Origin: Nocardioides renjunii
Lineage (GTDB): Bacteria; Actinomycetota; Actinomycetes; Propionibacteriales; Nocardioidaceae
DNA length: 64,000 nt
Direction: 5' to 3'
Assembly: GCF_034661175.1 (NCBI RefSeq)
Contig: NZ_CP141058.1
Location: 2,852,001 to 2,916,000, forward strand
Made by a program: the position numbers and the translations under genes. This document shows positions 10,357-19,314 of this stretch, piece by piece. The notes beneath the pieces were generated by a model. That model was not told the origin of the DNA. It saw nothing but the letters and a program-made list of their open reading frames with translations, and made no database searches. Position 1 is the first letter of the stretch, and each line of letters opens with the position of its first letter.

Positions 10357-11505
10357 ATGCGCACGCCAGCCGGTCCGTGGACCGTCACCGGGTTCGCCGC
10401 CTGCCAGCTGCTGCTCCTCGTGCCCACGGTCGTGGCCTTTGTGCTGGTGGGTGTCGGAGGACTGCTCGCCCTCGTCACGGTCGGCGTCCCGATCCTGGTG
10501 CTGGGCCTGCCGGCGCTGCGCTGGATCGCCGAGCGGCACCGCTCGATGGCGGCGCGCACCCTCGGCCACGAGGTGCCCGCCGGCTACCTGCCGACCAGCG
10601 GCCTCGGCACGCTGGCCCGGGTGCGCACGTGGGCGGTGGACCCGATGACCTGGCGCGACCTGCTGTGGGTGCTGGTCTCCCTGACGGCGGGCTTCGCCCT
10701 GGCCCTCCTCACCGTGCTGCTGCTGCTCCTCGTCGTCACCGGTGCCATCTGGTGGTACGGCGCGCCGCACGTCATGCGCCTGCGCGCCACCCTCGACCGG
10801 ACCTTTCTCACGCGCGGCCACACCGAGCAGCTCGAGCAGCGCGTCGTCGACCTGACGGTGTCGCGGGCCGACACCGTCGACCACAACGCCGCCGAGCTGC
10901 GACGGATCGAGCGCGACCTCCACGACGGGGCGCAGGCGCGGCTCGTCGCGGTCGGGATGACGCTCGGCCTGGCCGACGACCTGTTCGAGCGCGACCCCGA
11001 GGCCGCGCTCCGGCTCGTCGCCGAGGCGCGTGACACGACCGGGGCGGCCCTCGCCGACCTGCGCGCCGTCGTCCGCGGCATCCACCCGCCGGTGCTCGCC
11101 GACCGCGGGCTCGCCGGCGCCGTCGAGGCGCTCGCGCTCGACATGGCGCTGCCGGTGACGGTGCTGTCCGACCTGGAGGGCCGACCACCCGAGCCGGTGG
11201 AGTCGGCGGTCTACTTCGCGGTCGCGGAGTGCCTCGCCAACGTGGGCAAGCACGCGGGGGCGAGCCGCGCGTGGGTGGACCTGCGCCACGGCTCCGGCGT
11301 GCTGCGCGCCTCCATCGGCGACGACGGCCGCGGCGGGGCCGATGCGCGACACGGCACCGGCATGCTCGGCGTCATGCGACGCCTGTCGGCGTTTGACGGC
11401 ACGATGGTGGTCTCGAGCCCCGACCGGGGGCCCACGCTGATCACGTTGGAGATTCCGTGCGCCTTGTCATCGCCGAGGACAACGCTCTCCTCCGCGACGG
11501 ACTGA
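10357..11505 (+). CDS. two-component sensor histidine kinase, NarL-partner type (HisKA_3)
   Basis: The 382-residue kinase has an N-terminal membrane sensor with about four transmembrane helices (near residues 8–55 and 105–140) and almost no extracytoplasmic domain. The HisKA_3 dimerisation helix contains the phospho-accepting His in RDLHDGAQARL. The HATPase_c domain shows the N box (AECLANVGKHA) and a DDGRGGA glycine box. Such intramembrane-sensing kinases often detect envelope stress. The ATG at 10357 is six bases after GAGGAT. It overlaps the response regulator by 49 bases, so the two are translationally coupled. The MMPL exporter upstream is divergent. Confidence 0.9.
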   Translation: MRTPAGPWTVTGFAACQLLLLVPTVVAFVLVGVGGLLALVTVGVPILVLGLPALRWIAERHRSMAARTLGHEVPAGYLPTSGLGTLARVRTWAVDPMTWRDLLWVLVSLTAGFALALLTVLLLLLVVTGAIWWYGAPHVMRLRATLDRTFLTRGHTEQLEQRVVDLTVSRADTVDHNAAELRRIERDLHDGAQARLVAVGMTLGLADDLFERDPEAALRLVAEARDTTGAALADLRAVVRGIHPPVLADRGLAGAVEALALDMALPVTVLSDLEGRPPEPVESAVYFAVAECLANVGKHAGASRAWVDLRHGSGVLRASIGDDGRGGADARHGTGMLGVMRRLSAFDGTMVVSSPDRGPTLITLEIPCALSSPRTTLSSATD

Positions 11506-12095
11506 TCCGGCTGCTGGAGGCCAACGGCTGCACCGTCGTGGCGGCCGTCGACAACGCCCCACAGCTCGACGCGGCCCTCCGTGACGTCGAGGCCGACGGT
11601 GCCGTGCTCGACGTGCGGATGCCGCCGACCTGGTCCGACGAGGGACTGCGGGCCGCCATCGCCGTGCGCACCCGGCGACCCGGCTACCCCGTGATGGTGC
11701 TCTCGCAGTACGTCGAGCAGCTCTACGCCCGCGAGCTGCTCGCCAGCGGCGAGGGCGGGGTCGGCTACCTCCTCAAGGACCGCGTCGCCAACGTCGGCGA
11801 GTTCGTCGACGGCGTACGCCGGGTGGTGTCCGGCGGGACCGTCATCGACCCCGAGGTCATCGCCGCGATCATGGCCCACCGGCGCGACGAGCCGCTCGAC
11901 CGGCTCACGGCCCGCGAGCGCGACGTGCTGTCGCTGATGGCGGAGGGGCGCTCCAACGCCGCCATCGCCGGCGCGCTCTTCGTCTCCGAGAAGGCCGTCG
12001 CCAAGCACACCAACAGCATCTTCACCAAGCTCGACCTGCCCCTCGCGCCCGACGACAACCGGCGGGTGCTGGCCGTGCTCGCCTGGCTGCGCTGA
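11457..12095 (+). CDS. LuxR/NarL-family response regulator
   Basis: The 212-residue regulator has a receiver domain (residues 1–120). It carries acidic residues in VIAEDNALL, the phospho-acceptor Asp in VLDVRMPP, and a conserved Lys in YLLKDRV. A LuxR-type helix-turn-helix follows (LTARERDVLSLMAEGRSNAA…SEKAVAKHTNSIF). The GTG at 11457 lies inside the kinase gene. It is the cognate partner of the kinase, and the likely target is the divergent MMPL promoter, judged by position only. Confidence 0.92.
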   Translation: MRLVIAEDNALLRDGLIRLLEANGCTVVAAVDNAPQLDAALRDVEADGAVLDVRMPPTWSDEGLRAAIAVRTRRPGYPVMVLSQYVEQLYARELLASGEGGVGYLLKDRVANVGEFVDGVRRVVSGGTVIDPEVIAAIMAHRRDEPLDRLTARERDVLSLMAEGRSNAAIAGALFVSEKAVAKHTNSIFTKLDLPLAPDDNRRVLAVLAWLR

Positions 12096-12104
12096 GGGCC
12101 GGCG

Positions 12105-12144
12105 GTCATGGGGAGAGGTCACCCCCGCGACCACTCCCCATGAC
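12105..12144. terminator. bidirectional terminator hairpin
   Basis: A perfect 11-bp inverted repeat (GTCATGGGGAG/CTCCCCATGAC) separated by 18 bases lies between the convergent response regulator and HAAS-type gene. It can act in both directions. Confidence 0.65.
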
Positions 12145-12158
12145 GTGCGCAACCGGGG

Positions 12159-13250
12159 TCATGGCCTTCGGTCGTTCCGTGGGGTCTCACGACCCTCGCC
12201 GGCCTTCTCGCGCCGCTCGGCCCGGTCCGGTTGCGGCTCGTCCGCCGGTCCGGGGCTCACGAGCGGGTGGGTGACCTCCGGCGTCGTGGCCCGGTCAGGG
12301 ACCGGGAACGCAGTCTCGCCGAGGTCGGCACGGCGCGCCGACGTACGAGCGGGACGCTCGCGCTCGGCGAGGGGGAAGACGTTCCAGCGCGCGACGTCGC
12401 CGAGGATCCACGGAACGGTCCGGGCTTGCTGGTCCCAGCACCGCACGTCGAGCGGTCGTCCTTCCTGGTCGAAGAGCTGCACGCCGGTCAGCGGCTGACC
12501 CGACGCGTCGTAGGCCGCGATGTTGCAGACCTCGCGGCCGCCGTTGAGGACGCCGGACTCCGTCATGAAGAGCTCGGCCTCCCCGTAGCCTTGGTTGTAG
12601 CGGCTCCAGGACTGCTGGTCGAGCTCGCCGTTGATGACGGGCAGGCTCACGATCGCGCACAGGTTGAGCGCCAGGAGCACCACACGAGCCAGCAGACTCC
12701 GCGAGCCGGGGGTGCGCGCGCCCGGCCACAGCACACCGAGCCCCACGAGCGCGCTTCCCACCACGCAGACCGCGAGCATGAGGAGGCCGATCGCCGGGTG
12801 CACGCCCGGCAACCAGGTCAGCCCGTAGTCGTACCACCCCGGCCACAGCAACGCGACCACGACCGAGGCGGCCCAGGCGCGCAGCACCCACCAGGCAGGA
12901 CGCAGGGTGACGAGCACCCGCCACGCCGACACCACACGCGGCCGCGAGACCTGGAGGTCGAACCACGCCCGGGCGGCGTCGAGCTGCTCGAGCAGCATCA
13001 CTCCCGCCGGCGGGCTCGGGCGCCGGCCAGGGACCGGGTCGAACCCGGCGGCGGTGCGCAGCTCGCGGGCATAGGCCACCGCGTCGCCGAGGACGTCCGC
13101 CCCCTGCTCCGCGACCTGGTCCGCCAGGTCGGCCTCGAGTCCCTCCGTCAGCTCGAGCCGGTCCTCCTCGGGAAGGTCGGAGAGGAGGTCGCGGACTCTG
13201 TCGACGAAGCCGGCGACGTCAGGTCGGACGGGAAGATCGGTGGTGCTCAT
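12159..13250 (-). CDS. HAAS/DUF1700-type membrane protein, PadR partner
   Basis: The 363-residue protein begins with a helical, acidic N-terminal domain of the HAAS/DUF1700 kind (VDRVRDLLSDLPEEDRLELTEGLEADLADQV). About four transmembrane helices follow (residues 118–205), then an extracytoplasmic region with two cysteines and a charged C-terminal tail. Genes of this kind usually sit directly after a PadR regulator. Here the start overlaps the PadR stop by four bases (ATGA), so expression is coupled. The function is unproven. HAAS proteins are thought to signal from the membrane to sporulation or envelope functions in some bacteria. Confidence 0.7.
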   Translation of the reverse strand: MSTTDLPVRPDVAGFVDRVRDLLSDLPEEDRLELTEGLEADLADQVAEQGADVLGDAVAYARELRTAAGFDPVPGRRPSPPAGVMLLEQLDAARAWFDLQVSRPRVVSAWRVLVTLRPAWWVLRAWAASVVVALLWPGWYDYGLTWLPGVHPAIGLLMLAVCVVGSALVGLGVLWPGARTPGSRSLLARVVLLALNLCAIVSLPVINGELDQQSWSRYNQGYGEAELFMTESGVLNGGREVCNIAAYDASGQPLTGVQLFDQEGRPLDVRCWDQQARTVPWILGDVARWNVFPLAERERPARTSARRADLGETAFPVPDRATTPEVTHPLVSPGPADEPQPDRAERREKAGEGRETPRNDRRP

Positions 13251-13600
13251 GCGCTGACTCCCGGAGTGGTCGAGTGAGGTGCGGTGGAGGCGAGGAGCCC
13301 GTCCAGGGTGGACGCGAAGGCGTACCAGTCCGTGCGCTGCTCATGGAGCTGCCCACGACCGACCGGCGTGATGCCGTAGTACTTGCGGTGCGGTCCGCTT
13401 TCGGAGGGCACGACGTACGACGTCAGTGCGCCCGCGGCGTAGAGGCGGCGCAGCGTCCCGTAGACCGAGGCGTCGCCCACCTCCCGCAGGCCACCGTCGC
13501 GCAGCCGCCGCACGATGTCGTAGCCGTAGCCGTCCTCCCCCTCGACCACCGCCAGCACGGCGAGGTCGAGCACGCCCTTGAGGAGCTGGGTCTGATCCAT
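13247..13600 (-). CDS. PadR-family transcriptional regulator
   Basis: The 117-residue protein is a single PadR winged helix. It has GYGYDIVRRLRDGGL, then DASVYGTLRRLYAAGAL (recognition helix and wing) and HRKYYGITPVGRGQL at the end of the wing. The ATG at 13600 (MDQTQLLKG) is preferred to the one nine bases upstream. PadR proteins start this way, and TAGTGT lies seven bases before it, suggesting a leaderless transcript. It is coupled to the downstream membrane gene. PadR proteins usually repress their own operon and are released by a ligand or by their membrane partner. Confidence 0.92.
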   Translation of the reverse strand: MDQTQLLKGVLDLAVLAVVEGEDGYGYDIVRRLRDGGLREVGDASVYGTLRRLYAAGALTSYVVPSESGPHRKYYGITPVGRGQLHEQRTDWYAFASTLDGLLASTAPHSTTPGVSA

Positions 13601-13607
13601 GCAGCGC

Positions 13608-13629
13608 ACACTACTCCGTATCGCGCAGT
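13608..13629 (-). promoter_or_regulatory. padR promoter with possible autoregulatory operator
   Basis: On the minus strand TAGTGT (13608–13613) ends seven bases before the PadR ATG. Abutting it is an interrupted inverted repeat of the form ACTnCG…CGnAGT (13613–13629). An operator over the -10 would fit PadR self-repression. The repeat is short, so the operator call is tentative. Confidence 0.4.
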
Positions 13630-13676
13630 ACCGCGCAGCACGCTGTCAGCGTGTCGCCCGTGGCCCGGACGTGCGA

Positions 13677-13708
13677 GACGGGGCCGACCCCCATGGGCCG
13701 GCCCCGTC
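13677..13708 (-). terminator. mtlA terminator
   Basis: A perfect 10-bp GC stem with a 12-base loop lies 18 bases beyond the mtlA stop, before the divergently oriented end of the PadR unit. Confidence 0.65.
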
Positions 13709-13725
13709 GCGCTCACGCTGGTGGG

Positions 13726-15714
13726 TCAGACGGTGACCCCGTCGAGGACGGCGAGGACCTCGTCGGCCGTCGTGGCCGCCCGGAGACGAGCCACCTGCGA
13801 CTCGTCCGCGAACACCATGGCCAACGAGCGGAGCAGGGCCAGGTGGTCGTCGCCGGCGCCGGCGATGCCCACGACGAAGTCGGCCTGCTTGCCGTTCCAG
13901 TCGATGCCCTGGTCGTAGCGGACGAACGACAGCGCGGAGCGGCGGATCGCCCCCTTGGCCTCGTTGGTGCCGTGCGGGATCGCCAGGCCGTTGCCCATGT
14001 GGGTCGAGACCGACTTCTCGCGCTCGTGCATCGCCTCGACGTACGACGCGTCGACCGCGCCCGCCGCGACGAGGAGCTGGCCCGCCTCGGCGATGGCGTC
14101 GTCCCGCGTGCGGGCGGAGCCGCCGAGGACGATCGAGTCGCGCGAGAGCACGTCGGCCGCCGCGGCGGCCGGGGCCTCGTCGGCGACGGCGGTCCCGGAG
14201 GAGGTGCCGAGCATCTCCACGATCTCGTCGTAGCGCGGGCTGCCCATGAAGTTGTCGACCGAGACGTGCATGGCGGACGGCGTCCTCTGGCGGGCCCGGT
14301 CCGTGAGGTCCTGGTGGGTGACCACGAGGTCGTAGCTGTCGTCGAGGCTGGAGATCGCCTTGTTGACGACCGTGACGTCACCGTGGCCCGCCTGCTGGAT
14401 CTTCCGGCGGAGCACCGAGGCGCCCATGGCGGAGGAGCCCATGCCGGCGTCGCAGGCGAACACGATGGACCGCACCGGGCCCGCGGCGGCGGCGGAGCCG
14501 CCGAGCATGCCGCTGACCGAGGACTTCTTGCCCTTGTTGGCCTCCATCTGCGCGGTGGCGGCCGCGAGGTCGCCCTCGTCGGTGGAGCGGTCGAGCTTGA
14601 GCAGGAAGGAAGCGATCGCGAAGGACACCGCGGTGGCGGCGACCACCGACAGGGTCACCCCGACGAAGCTGCCGGCCGGGGTCGAGAGCCACACCGCGAT
14701 GATCGAGCCGGGCGAGGCGGGCGAGCGCAGGCCGGAGCTGAAGGCCACGTTGGTCGCCACACCGGCCATGCCGCCGCCGATGACGGCGAGGACCAGCTTG
14801 GGCTTCATCAGCACGTAGGGGAAGTAGATCTCGTGGATGCCGCCGATGAACTGGATGATGATCGCGCCCGGCGCCGACGCCTTGGCGGCACCACGGCCGA
14901 AGAACGTGAAGGCCAGCAGCAGCCCCAGGCCGGGGCCGGGGTTGGCCTCGAGCAGGAACAGGATCGACTTGCCCTCCTCGAGCGCCTCGGTCGTGCCGAG
15001 CGGCGTCAGGATGCCCTGGTTGATCGCGTTGTTGAGGAACAGGATCTTGGCCGGCTCGATGAAGATCGAGGTGAGCGGCAGCAGGCCGTTGTCGACGAGC
15101 GTGTCGACGACGTTGGACGCCAGCTTGCTGAACTGCTCGACGAACGGCCCCGCCACGACGAAGCCGAGGATCGCCAAGATGGCGCCCCAGATGCCGGCGG
15201 AGAAGTTGTTGACGAGCATCTCGAAGCCGGGTCGGATCTTGTGGGACCACAGCGCGTCGAGCTTCTTCATCGACCAGCCGCCGAGCGGGCCCATCACCAT
15301 GGCGCCGAGGAACATCGGGACGCTGGCACCGGCGATCGCGCCCATGGTGGCGATCGCGCCGACCACGCCGCCGCGGGTGCTGTCGTCGTACATCATCCGA
15401 CCGCCGGTGTAGCCGATGAGCAGCGGCAGCAGGTAGGTGATCATCGGGCCGACGATGCCGACGCTGTCCGTGCCCTCCCAGCCGCCGAGCTGGCCCACGA
15501 ACCCGTAGGTGTAGCCCTCCTCCAGCGTGTAGCCGAAGGCGTTGTCGCCGATGAGGGCGATCCAGCCGGTGGGGATGAAGAGCGCGGTGATGAGCCCCCA
15601 CGCGATGAACGCGCCGATGTTCGGCAGGACCATGTTGGAGAGGAACGTGCCGAACTTCTGCACGCGCACCCGCGCGCCGGAGCTCGACGCGGGAGTGGAA
15701 GTTGTGGTCGCCAT
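13726..15714 (-). CDS. mtlA: PTS mannitol-specific EIICBA permease
   Basis: MtlA imports mannitol and phosphorylates it to mannitol-1-phosphate. The 662-residue protein keeps the Escherichia coli order. The membrane EIIC domain (about residues 15–345) is very close to MtlA, with FGTFLSNMVLPNIGAFIAWG and GGIHEIYFPYVLM. EIIB follows with the phospho-Cys at 421 (FACDAGMGSSAMG), then EIIA with the phospho-His at 581 (AIPHGTNEAKG). The ATG at 15714 has a GGAGGAC ribosome site. EI, HPr and a fructose permease lie nearby. No mtlD (mannitol-1-phosphate 5-dehydrogenase) is present in the window. Confidence 0.95.
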   Translation of the reverse strand: MATTTSTPASSSGARVRVQKFGTFLSNMVLPNIGAFIAWGLITALFIPTGWIALIGDNAFGYTLEEGYTYGFVGQLGGWEGTDSVGIVGPMITYLLPLLIGYTGGRMMYDDSTRGGVVGAIATMGAIAGASVPMFLGAMVMGPLGGWSMKKLDALWSHKIRPGFEMLVNNFSAGIWGAILAILGFVVAGPFVEQFSKLASNVVDTLVDNGLLPLTSIFIEPAKILFLNNAINQGILTPLGTTEALEEGKSILFLLEANPGPGLGLLLAFTFFGRGAAKASAPGAIIIQFIGGIHEIYFPYVLMKPKLVLAVIGGGMAGVATNVAFSSGLRSPASPGSIIAVWLSTPAGSFVGVTLSVVAATAVSFAIASFLLKLDRSTDEGDLAAATAQMEANKGKKSSVSGMLGGSAAAAGPVRSIVFACDAGMGSSAMGASVLRRKIQQAGHGDVTVVNKAISSLDDSYDLVVTHQDLTDRARQRTPSAMHVSVDNFMGSPRYDEIVEMLGTSSGTAVADEAPAAAAADVLSRDSIVLGGSARTRDDAIAEAGQLLVAAGAVDASYVEAMHEREKSVSTHMGNGLAIPHGTNEAKGAIRRSALSFVRYDQGIDWNGKQADFVVGIAGAGDDHLALLRSLAMVFADESQVARLRAATTADEVLAVLDGVTV

Positions 15715-15801
15715 GCTTGATGTCCTCCAGTCGAACGTGGGGTGAGCCCCATCACATGATGTCCGCGATTAAACCTCACGAACGGGCCTGTTGCCAAGCA
15801 T

Positions 15802-15823
15802 TCGGGCACGTTTTCGTGCCCGA
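15802..15823 (-). terminator. terminator after the zinc dehydrogenase
   Basis: A perfect nine-bp stem (TCGGGCACG/CGTGCCCGA) with a four-base loop lies 18 bases after the dehydrogenase stop and 88 bases before the mtlA start. It implies that mtlA has its own promoter. Confidence 0.7.
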
Positions 15824-15840
15824 CTGTGTGGCTTTCCGCC

Positions 15841-17577
15841 TCAGTCGTTCAGCTGGCTGTCGAACAACGCCCTCTCCACCTCGTCGTTCCACGTGCCGCC
15901 GGGCCCCAGCTGGGCGGCGACGTCCGGAAGCTTCTCCTCCAGCTCGTCGAGTCCCATGAGGGGGAGGTCGTGGATCTGGGGGAAGATCAGCACCTTGCCG
16001 GAGTAGGTCCCGTCGACCAGGGCCCGGAGGCCGTCCTTGGCCGCCAGCATGCCGCCGACGGCGCCCACGATGGATCCCGGGGAGAGCTGGCCCTGGTTGG
16101 CCAGGTCCACGACCTGCTGCTGGTCGTGGATGGTCAGGCCCGACGTCCCGGTGTACTGCGCGTTGCCGAGGTAGACCGCGCTCAGGTCCAGCGGCGCCAG
16201 CGTGCCGTTGGGGACACCGGCGAAGAAGACCAGCATCCCGTCGGGCCGCATCAGCGTGTCGGCCTCGGCCATCACGGCGGAGATGGGGACGCTGACCACG
16301 ACGTCGTCGGCCCCCTGACCGTCGGTGAGACCCATGACGAAGTCGACGAGGGACTGGTCCGCGGTCTGGGAGTTGAAGGTGATCAGCTCGCAGTCGTTGC
16401 TCTCCGCCAGGTGGGCCAGTCGGTCCTCGAGGCTCCTGAGGCGTTCGTCGCTCACCTCGGTGGCGATGATCCGCTTCGGGCCGTCGGTCTGCTGGATGGC
16501 CCTCTGGACGTGCATCAGGCCCATCGGGCCGCCGGCGCCGACGAACACCGTCGTACCTCCCGGGCGCAGGTCGCAGCGGTTGCGCGCCTCGCCGTAGGAG
16601 GCGGCGATGTCCGGACCCCGACCGCCGAGGTAGGCGGTGTAGTCGTAGTGCAGGCGGCCCACGTCGAGGTCCACGAGGCCGTCCAGGGCGGTCTCGCCCA
16701 CCAGGTTGAGGGTGCCCCGCCGCGCGATGTGCGTGGCGACGGCACCTGCCGTCGCGGCGGAACGAGGGTCGAGCACGACGATGTCGTCGAAGCCGGCGCC
16801 GTCGGTCAGCTCGTCCACCAGGGCCTGGTAGTCGTCCACGCCGATGCCGTCGCGCACGACCACGTCGGCCGAGGTGCTCTCCAGCAGCTCGCGCACGGAG
16901 GCGGGCACGTCGGACGTCACGATGGTGGCCGGGGCGTCGAGCCCGGAGGAGAACTCGTAGTCCCGCTCGTCCCCGGGCCGGCCGACGATCCACATCGTCC
17001 CGCCGGTCTTGGGCTCCAGGCGGCGACGCTGCGTGTAGGCCGCCATCACGCACCCCCAGGGCTCCAGCGTGGACCCCTCGGCGTAGCCCATGGTGTCGGG
17101 GAGGGGCAGCAGGCAGGCGCCGTCATCGGTCTCGAGCATCTCCGCGCCCATGAGGTGGTACTGCGTCAGGCCGCCGGGGACGGTGTAGCCGTAGGCCGTG
17201 CTCCTGCCGTCCTGGTAGATGTCGGGCTGCACCGCCAGCCTCTGGCCCGGGTGGTAGCGGTCCTTGAGGTTGTCCCCCACCTCGATGACGGTGAGGCTCA
17301 CCTCGTGCCCGAGCCGGGTGGGGTCGTGGGCCAGGTCGCGGTCGTAGAGCTTCGGGTGGCTGCCGCCCTGACGCATGATCTTCACGTCGGAGAAGCAGAG
17401 TCCCACGCTGTCGATGCGCACCAGCATGTGGTCGGCGTCGGGCGTGGGGACGGGGACCAGCTCGGGGGCACCGTCCTTGCCCATGTTCTCCTCGCCCGCG
17501 CCGTGCAGGTACCAGGTCCAGGAGCCGTCCGGCAGCTCGGCATCCGCCGCGCGGTACCGGTCGTACGTCGATGTCAT
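15841..17577 (-). CDS. zinc-type medium-chain dehydrogenase with two Rossmann modules; putative hexitol-phosphate dehydrogenase
   Basis: The 578-residue protein is about 200 residues longer than ordinary zinc alcohol or polyol dehydrogenases. Residues 1–190 form a GroES-like catalytic domain with zinc ligands of the polyol type: Cys61 (GLCFSD), His91–Glu92 (LGHEV) and Glu172 (EPWGC). The four-Cys structural zinc loop is absent. Residues about 192–335 look like a Rossmann module whose glycine loop is degenerate (WIVGRPGDE). Residues about 341–540 form a second Rossmann module with an intact loop (FVGAGGPMG). It lies 31 bases after ptsI. Known members of this superfamily oxidise hexitol phosphates (GatD, SorE). 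With mtlA nearby and no mtlD, a role on mannitol-1-phosphate or a similar compound is inferred. Confidence 0.75.
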   Translation of the reverse strand: MTSTYDRYRAADAELPDGSWTWYLHGAGEENMGKDGAPELVPVPTPDADHMLVRIDSVGLCFSDVKIMRQGGSHPKLYDRDLAHDPTRLGHEVSLTVIEVGDNLKDRYHPGQRLAVQPDIYQDGRSTAYGYTVPGGLTQYHLMGAEMLETDDGACLLPLPDTMGYAEGSTLEPWGCVMAAYTQRRRLEPKTGGTMWIVGRPGDERDYEFSSGLDAPATIVTSDVPASVRELLESTSADVVVRDGIGVDDYQALVDELTDGAGFDDIVVLDPRSAATAGAVATHIARRGTLNLVGETALDGLVDLDVGRLHYDYTAYLGGRGPDIAASYGEARNRCDLRPGGTTVFVGAGGPMGLMHVQRAIQQTDGPKRIIATEVSDERLRSLEDRLAHLAESNDCELITFNSQTADQSLVDFVMGLTDGQGADDVVVSVPISAVMAEADTLMRPDGMLVFFAGVPNGTLAPLDLSAVYLGNAQYTGTSGLTIHDQQQVVDLANQGQLSPGSIVGAVGGMLAAKDGLRALVDGTYSGKVLIFPQIHDLPLMGLDELEEKLPDVAAQLGPGGTWNDEVERALFDSQLND

Positions 17578-17608
17578 GCGTCCTCCGTCGTGAGATGGGT
17601 GGGGGTTG

Positions 17609-19291
17609 TCAGTGGCCGAGCAGCTCGCGGACGGCTGCTCGCGCGGCCATCGGGTCGGGCGCCCCGAGCGCAGCCTCGGCTGCCGCCTCGCACGTCTCCA
17701 GGCTCACCATGCCGAGCTGGGCACCGACAGGACGTACGGCGCGTGCGGCCATGGAGAGCGACGAGATGCCCATGCCGATGAGCGCCGTGGCGAGCAGCGG
17801 GTCGGCGGCGGCCTCCCCGCAGACGCCGACCGGCTTGCCGGCCTCGGTGCCGGCGTGGGCGGTGATCGCGATCAGCTGGAGGACGGCGGGCTGCCACGGG
17901 TCGGTGAGGTGGGCCAGGTCCGTGGCCATCCGGTCGGCGGCCATGGCGTACTGGGTGAGGTCGTTGGTGCCGATCGAGAGGAAGTCGACGACCTCGAGCA
18001 TCCGGTGGGCGAGCAGGGCGGCGCTCGGGATCTCCACCATCACGCCGGCCTTGAGGCCGCGGGCGTGGACCTTCGCGGAGAAGTCGGCCGCCTCGGCCAC
18101 CGTCGCGACCATCGGCGCCATCACCCAGGTCTCGGTGCCGGTCCGCTCGGCCGCTGCCGCGATGCCGTCGAGCTGGCGGTCCATCAGGCCGGGGTTGTCG
18201 AAGCTCAGCCGGAGCCCGCGCACCCCGAGCGCCGGGTTCTCCTCGCCCGTGTGGGTCGCGAAGGCGACCGGCTTGTCCGAGCCCGCGTCGAGGGTGCGGA
18301 CGACGACGTAGCGGCCGTCGGCGTAGGGCGCGAGAACCTTGCTGTAGATGTCGGCCTGCTCCTCCACGCTCGGCTCGTCCTTGCGGTCGAGGAAGCACAG
18401 CTCGGTGCGGAACAACCCCACGCCCTGCACCGGCTCGCGGCCGGCCGACTCCGCGGAGGCGCCGTCGGCGACGTTGGCGAGCAGCTTGAGCGGCAGTCCG
18501 TCGGCGGTGGCCGCCGGACCGCTCCAGGACGCGAGCTGCTCACGGAGCCGCAGGCTCTCCGCGACCCGCGCGCGGGCGTCGTCGGGGTCGGCGCCCGTCT
18601 CGATCGTGCCGGTCTCGCCGTCGACCACCACGAAGGTGCCCGCGGGCAGCTCGGTGACCCCCGCGGCGCCGACGACGCACGGGATGCCGAGCTGGCGGGC
18701 GATGATCGCCGTGTGGCTGGTCGCGCCGCCGCGCTCGGTCACCAGCGCGGTCACGAGCGCGGGGTCGAGGCCGGAGGTATCGCTCGGGGCGAGGTCCTCG
18801 GCCACCAGGATCGACGGCTCCGTCGGGGTGGGCACGCCGGGGGCCGGCTCGCCGACGAGGTGGGCGACGACCCGGCGCTCGATGTCGCGCAGGTCGGTGA
18901 CGCGCTCGGCCATGAGCCCGCCCATGCTGGTGAAGATCGTGACGAACTGCTCGACGGCGCCCTGCACGGCTGCCACCGGCCCCTGGCCGGCCGTGAGGTT
19001 CTTGGCGACGCCCGAGCGCAGTCCCTTGTCGCGCGCCAGGCCTGCGCTCGCGGTCAGCACCTCGGCCGCCGCGCCCTCGGCGCGGGCCGCCTTGTCGGTG
19101 AACGTCTGCGCCACGGCGCCCACCGCGTCGTCGTACGCAGCGAGTGCGGCGTCCGGATCGGCGAAGTCACCCTCGCCGTAGCGCGCGATCGCCTCGGGCG
19201 AGACCTCGCCGCGGACGTGCAGGACGGGGCCCGCGGCGACACCCGGTACGACCGGGGTCCCGCTCAACGAGGGGTGCTCGGCTGTGGTCAT
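17609..19291 (-). CDS. ptsI: PTS Enzyme I (phosphoenolpyruvate–protein phosphotransferase)
   Basis: EI autophosphorylates from phosphoenolpyruvate and passes the phosphate to HPr. The 560-residue protein has the HPr-binding and phospho-His domain with active His193 (GGATSHTAIIARQ). The PEP-binding barrel carries DFLSIGTNDLTQYAMAADR and the active Cys motif GVCGEAAADP. The ATG at 19291 (MTTAEH) is chosen as the family-like start; 13 further codons are open upstream. It is divergent from the DeoR regulator across 86 bases, with the dehydrogenase gene downstream in the same direction. Its partner HPr is at 23355. Confidence 0.96.
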   Translation of the reverse strand: MTTAEHPSLSGTPVVPGVAAGPVLHVRGEVSPEAIARYGEGDFADPDAALAAYDDAVGAVAQTFTDKAARAEGAAAEVLTASAGLARDKGLRSGVAKNLTAGQGPVAAVQGAVEQFVTIFTSMGGLMAERVTDLRDIERRVVAHLVGEPAPGVPTPTEPSILVAEDLAPSDTSGLDPALVTALVTERGGATSHTAIIARQLGIPCVVGAAGVTELPAGTFVVVDGETGTIETGADPDDARARVAESLRLREQLASWSGPAATADGLPLKLLANVADGASAESAGREPVQGVGLFRTELCFLDRKDEPSVEEQADIYSKVLAPYADGRYVVVRTLDAGSDKPVAFATHTGEENPALGVRGLRLSFDNPGLMDRQLDGIAAAAERTGTETWVMAPMVATVAEAADFSAKVHARGLKAGVMVEIPSAALLAHRMLEVVDFLSIGTNDLTQYAMAADRMATDLAHLTDPWQPAVLQLIAITAHAGTEAGKPVGVCGEAAADPLLATALIGMGISSLSMAARAVRPVGAQLGMVSLETCEAAAEAALGAPDPMAARAAVRELLGH

Positions 19292-19314
19292 GGACACACC
19301 GTAGAACACCGCGT

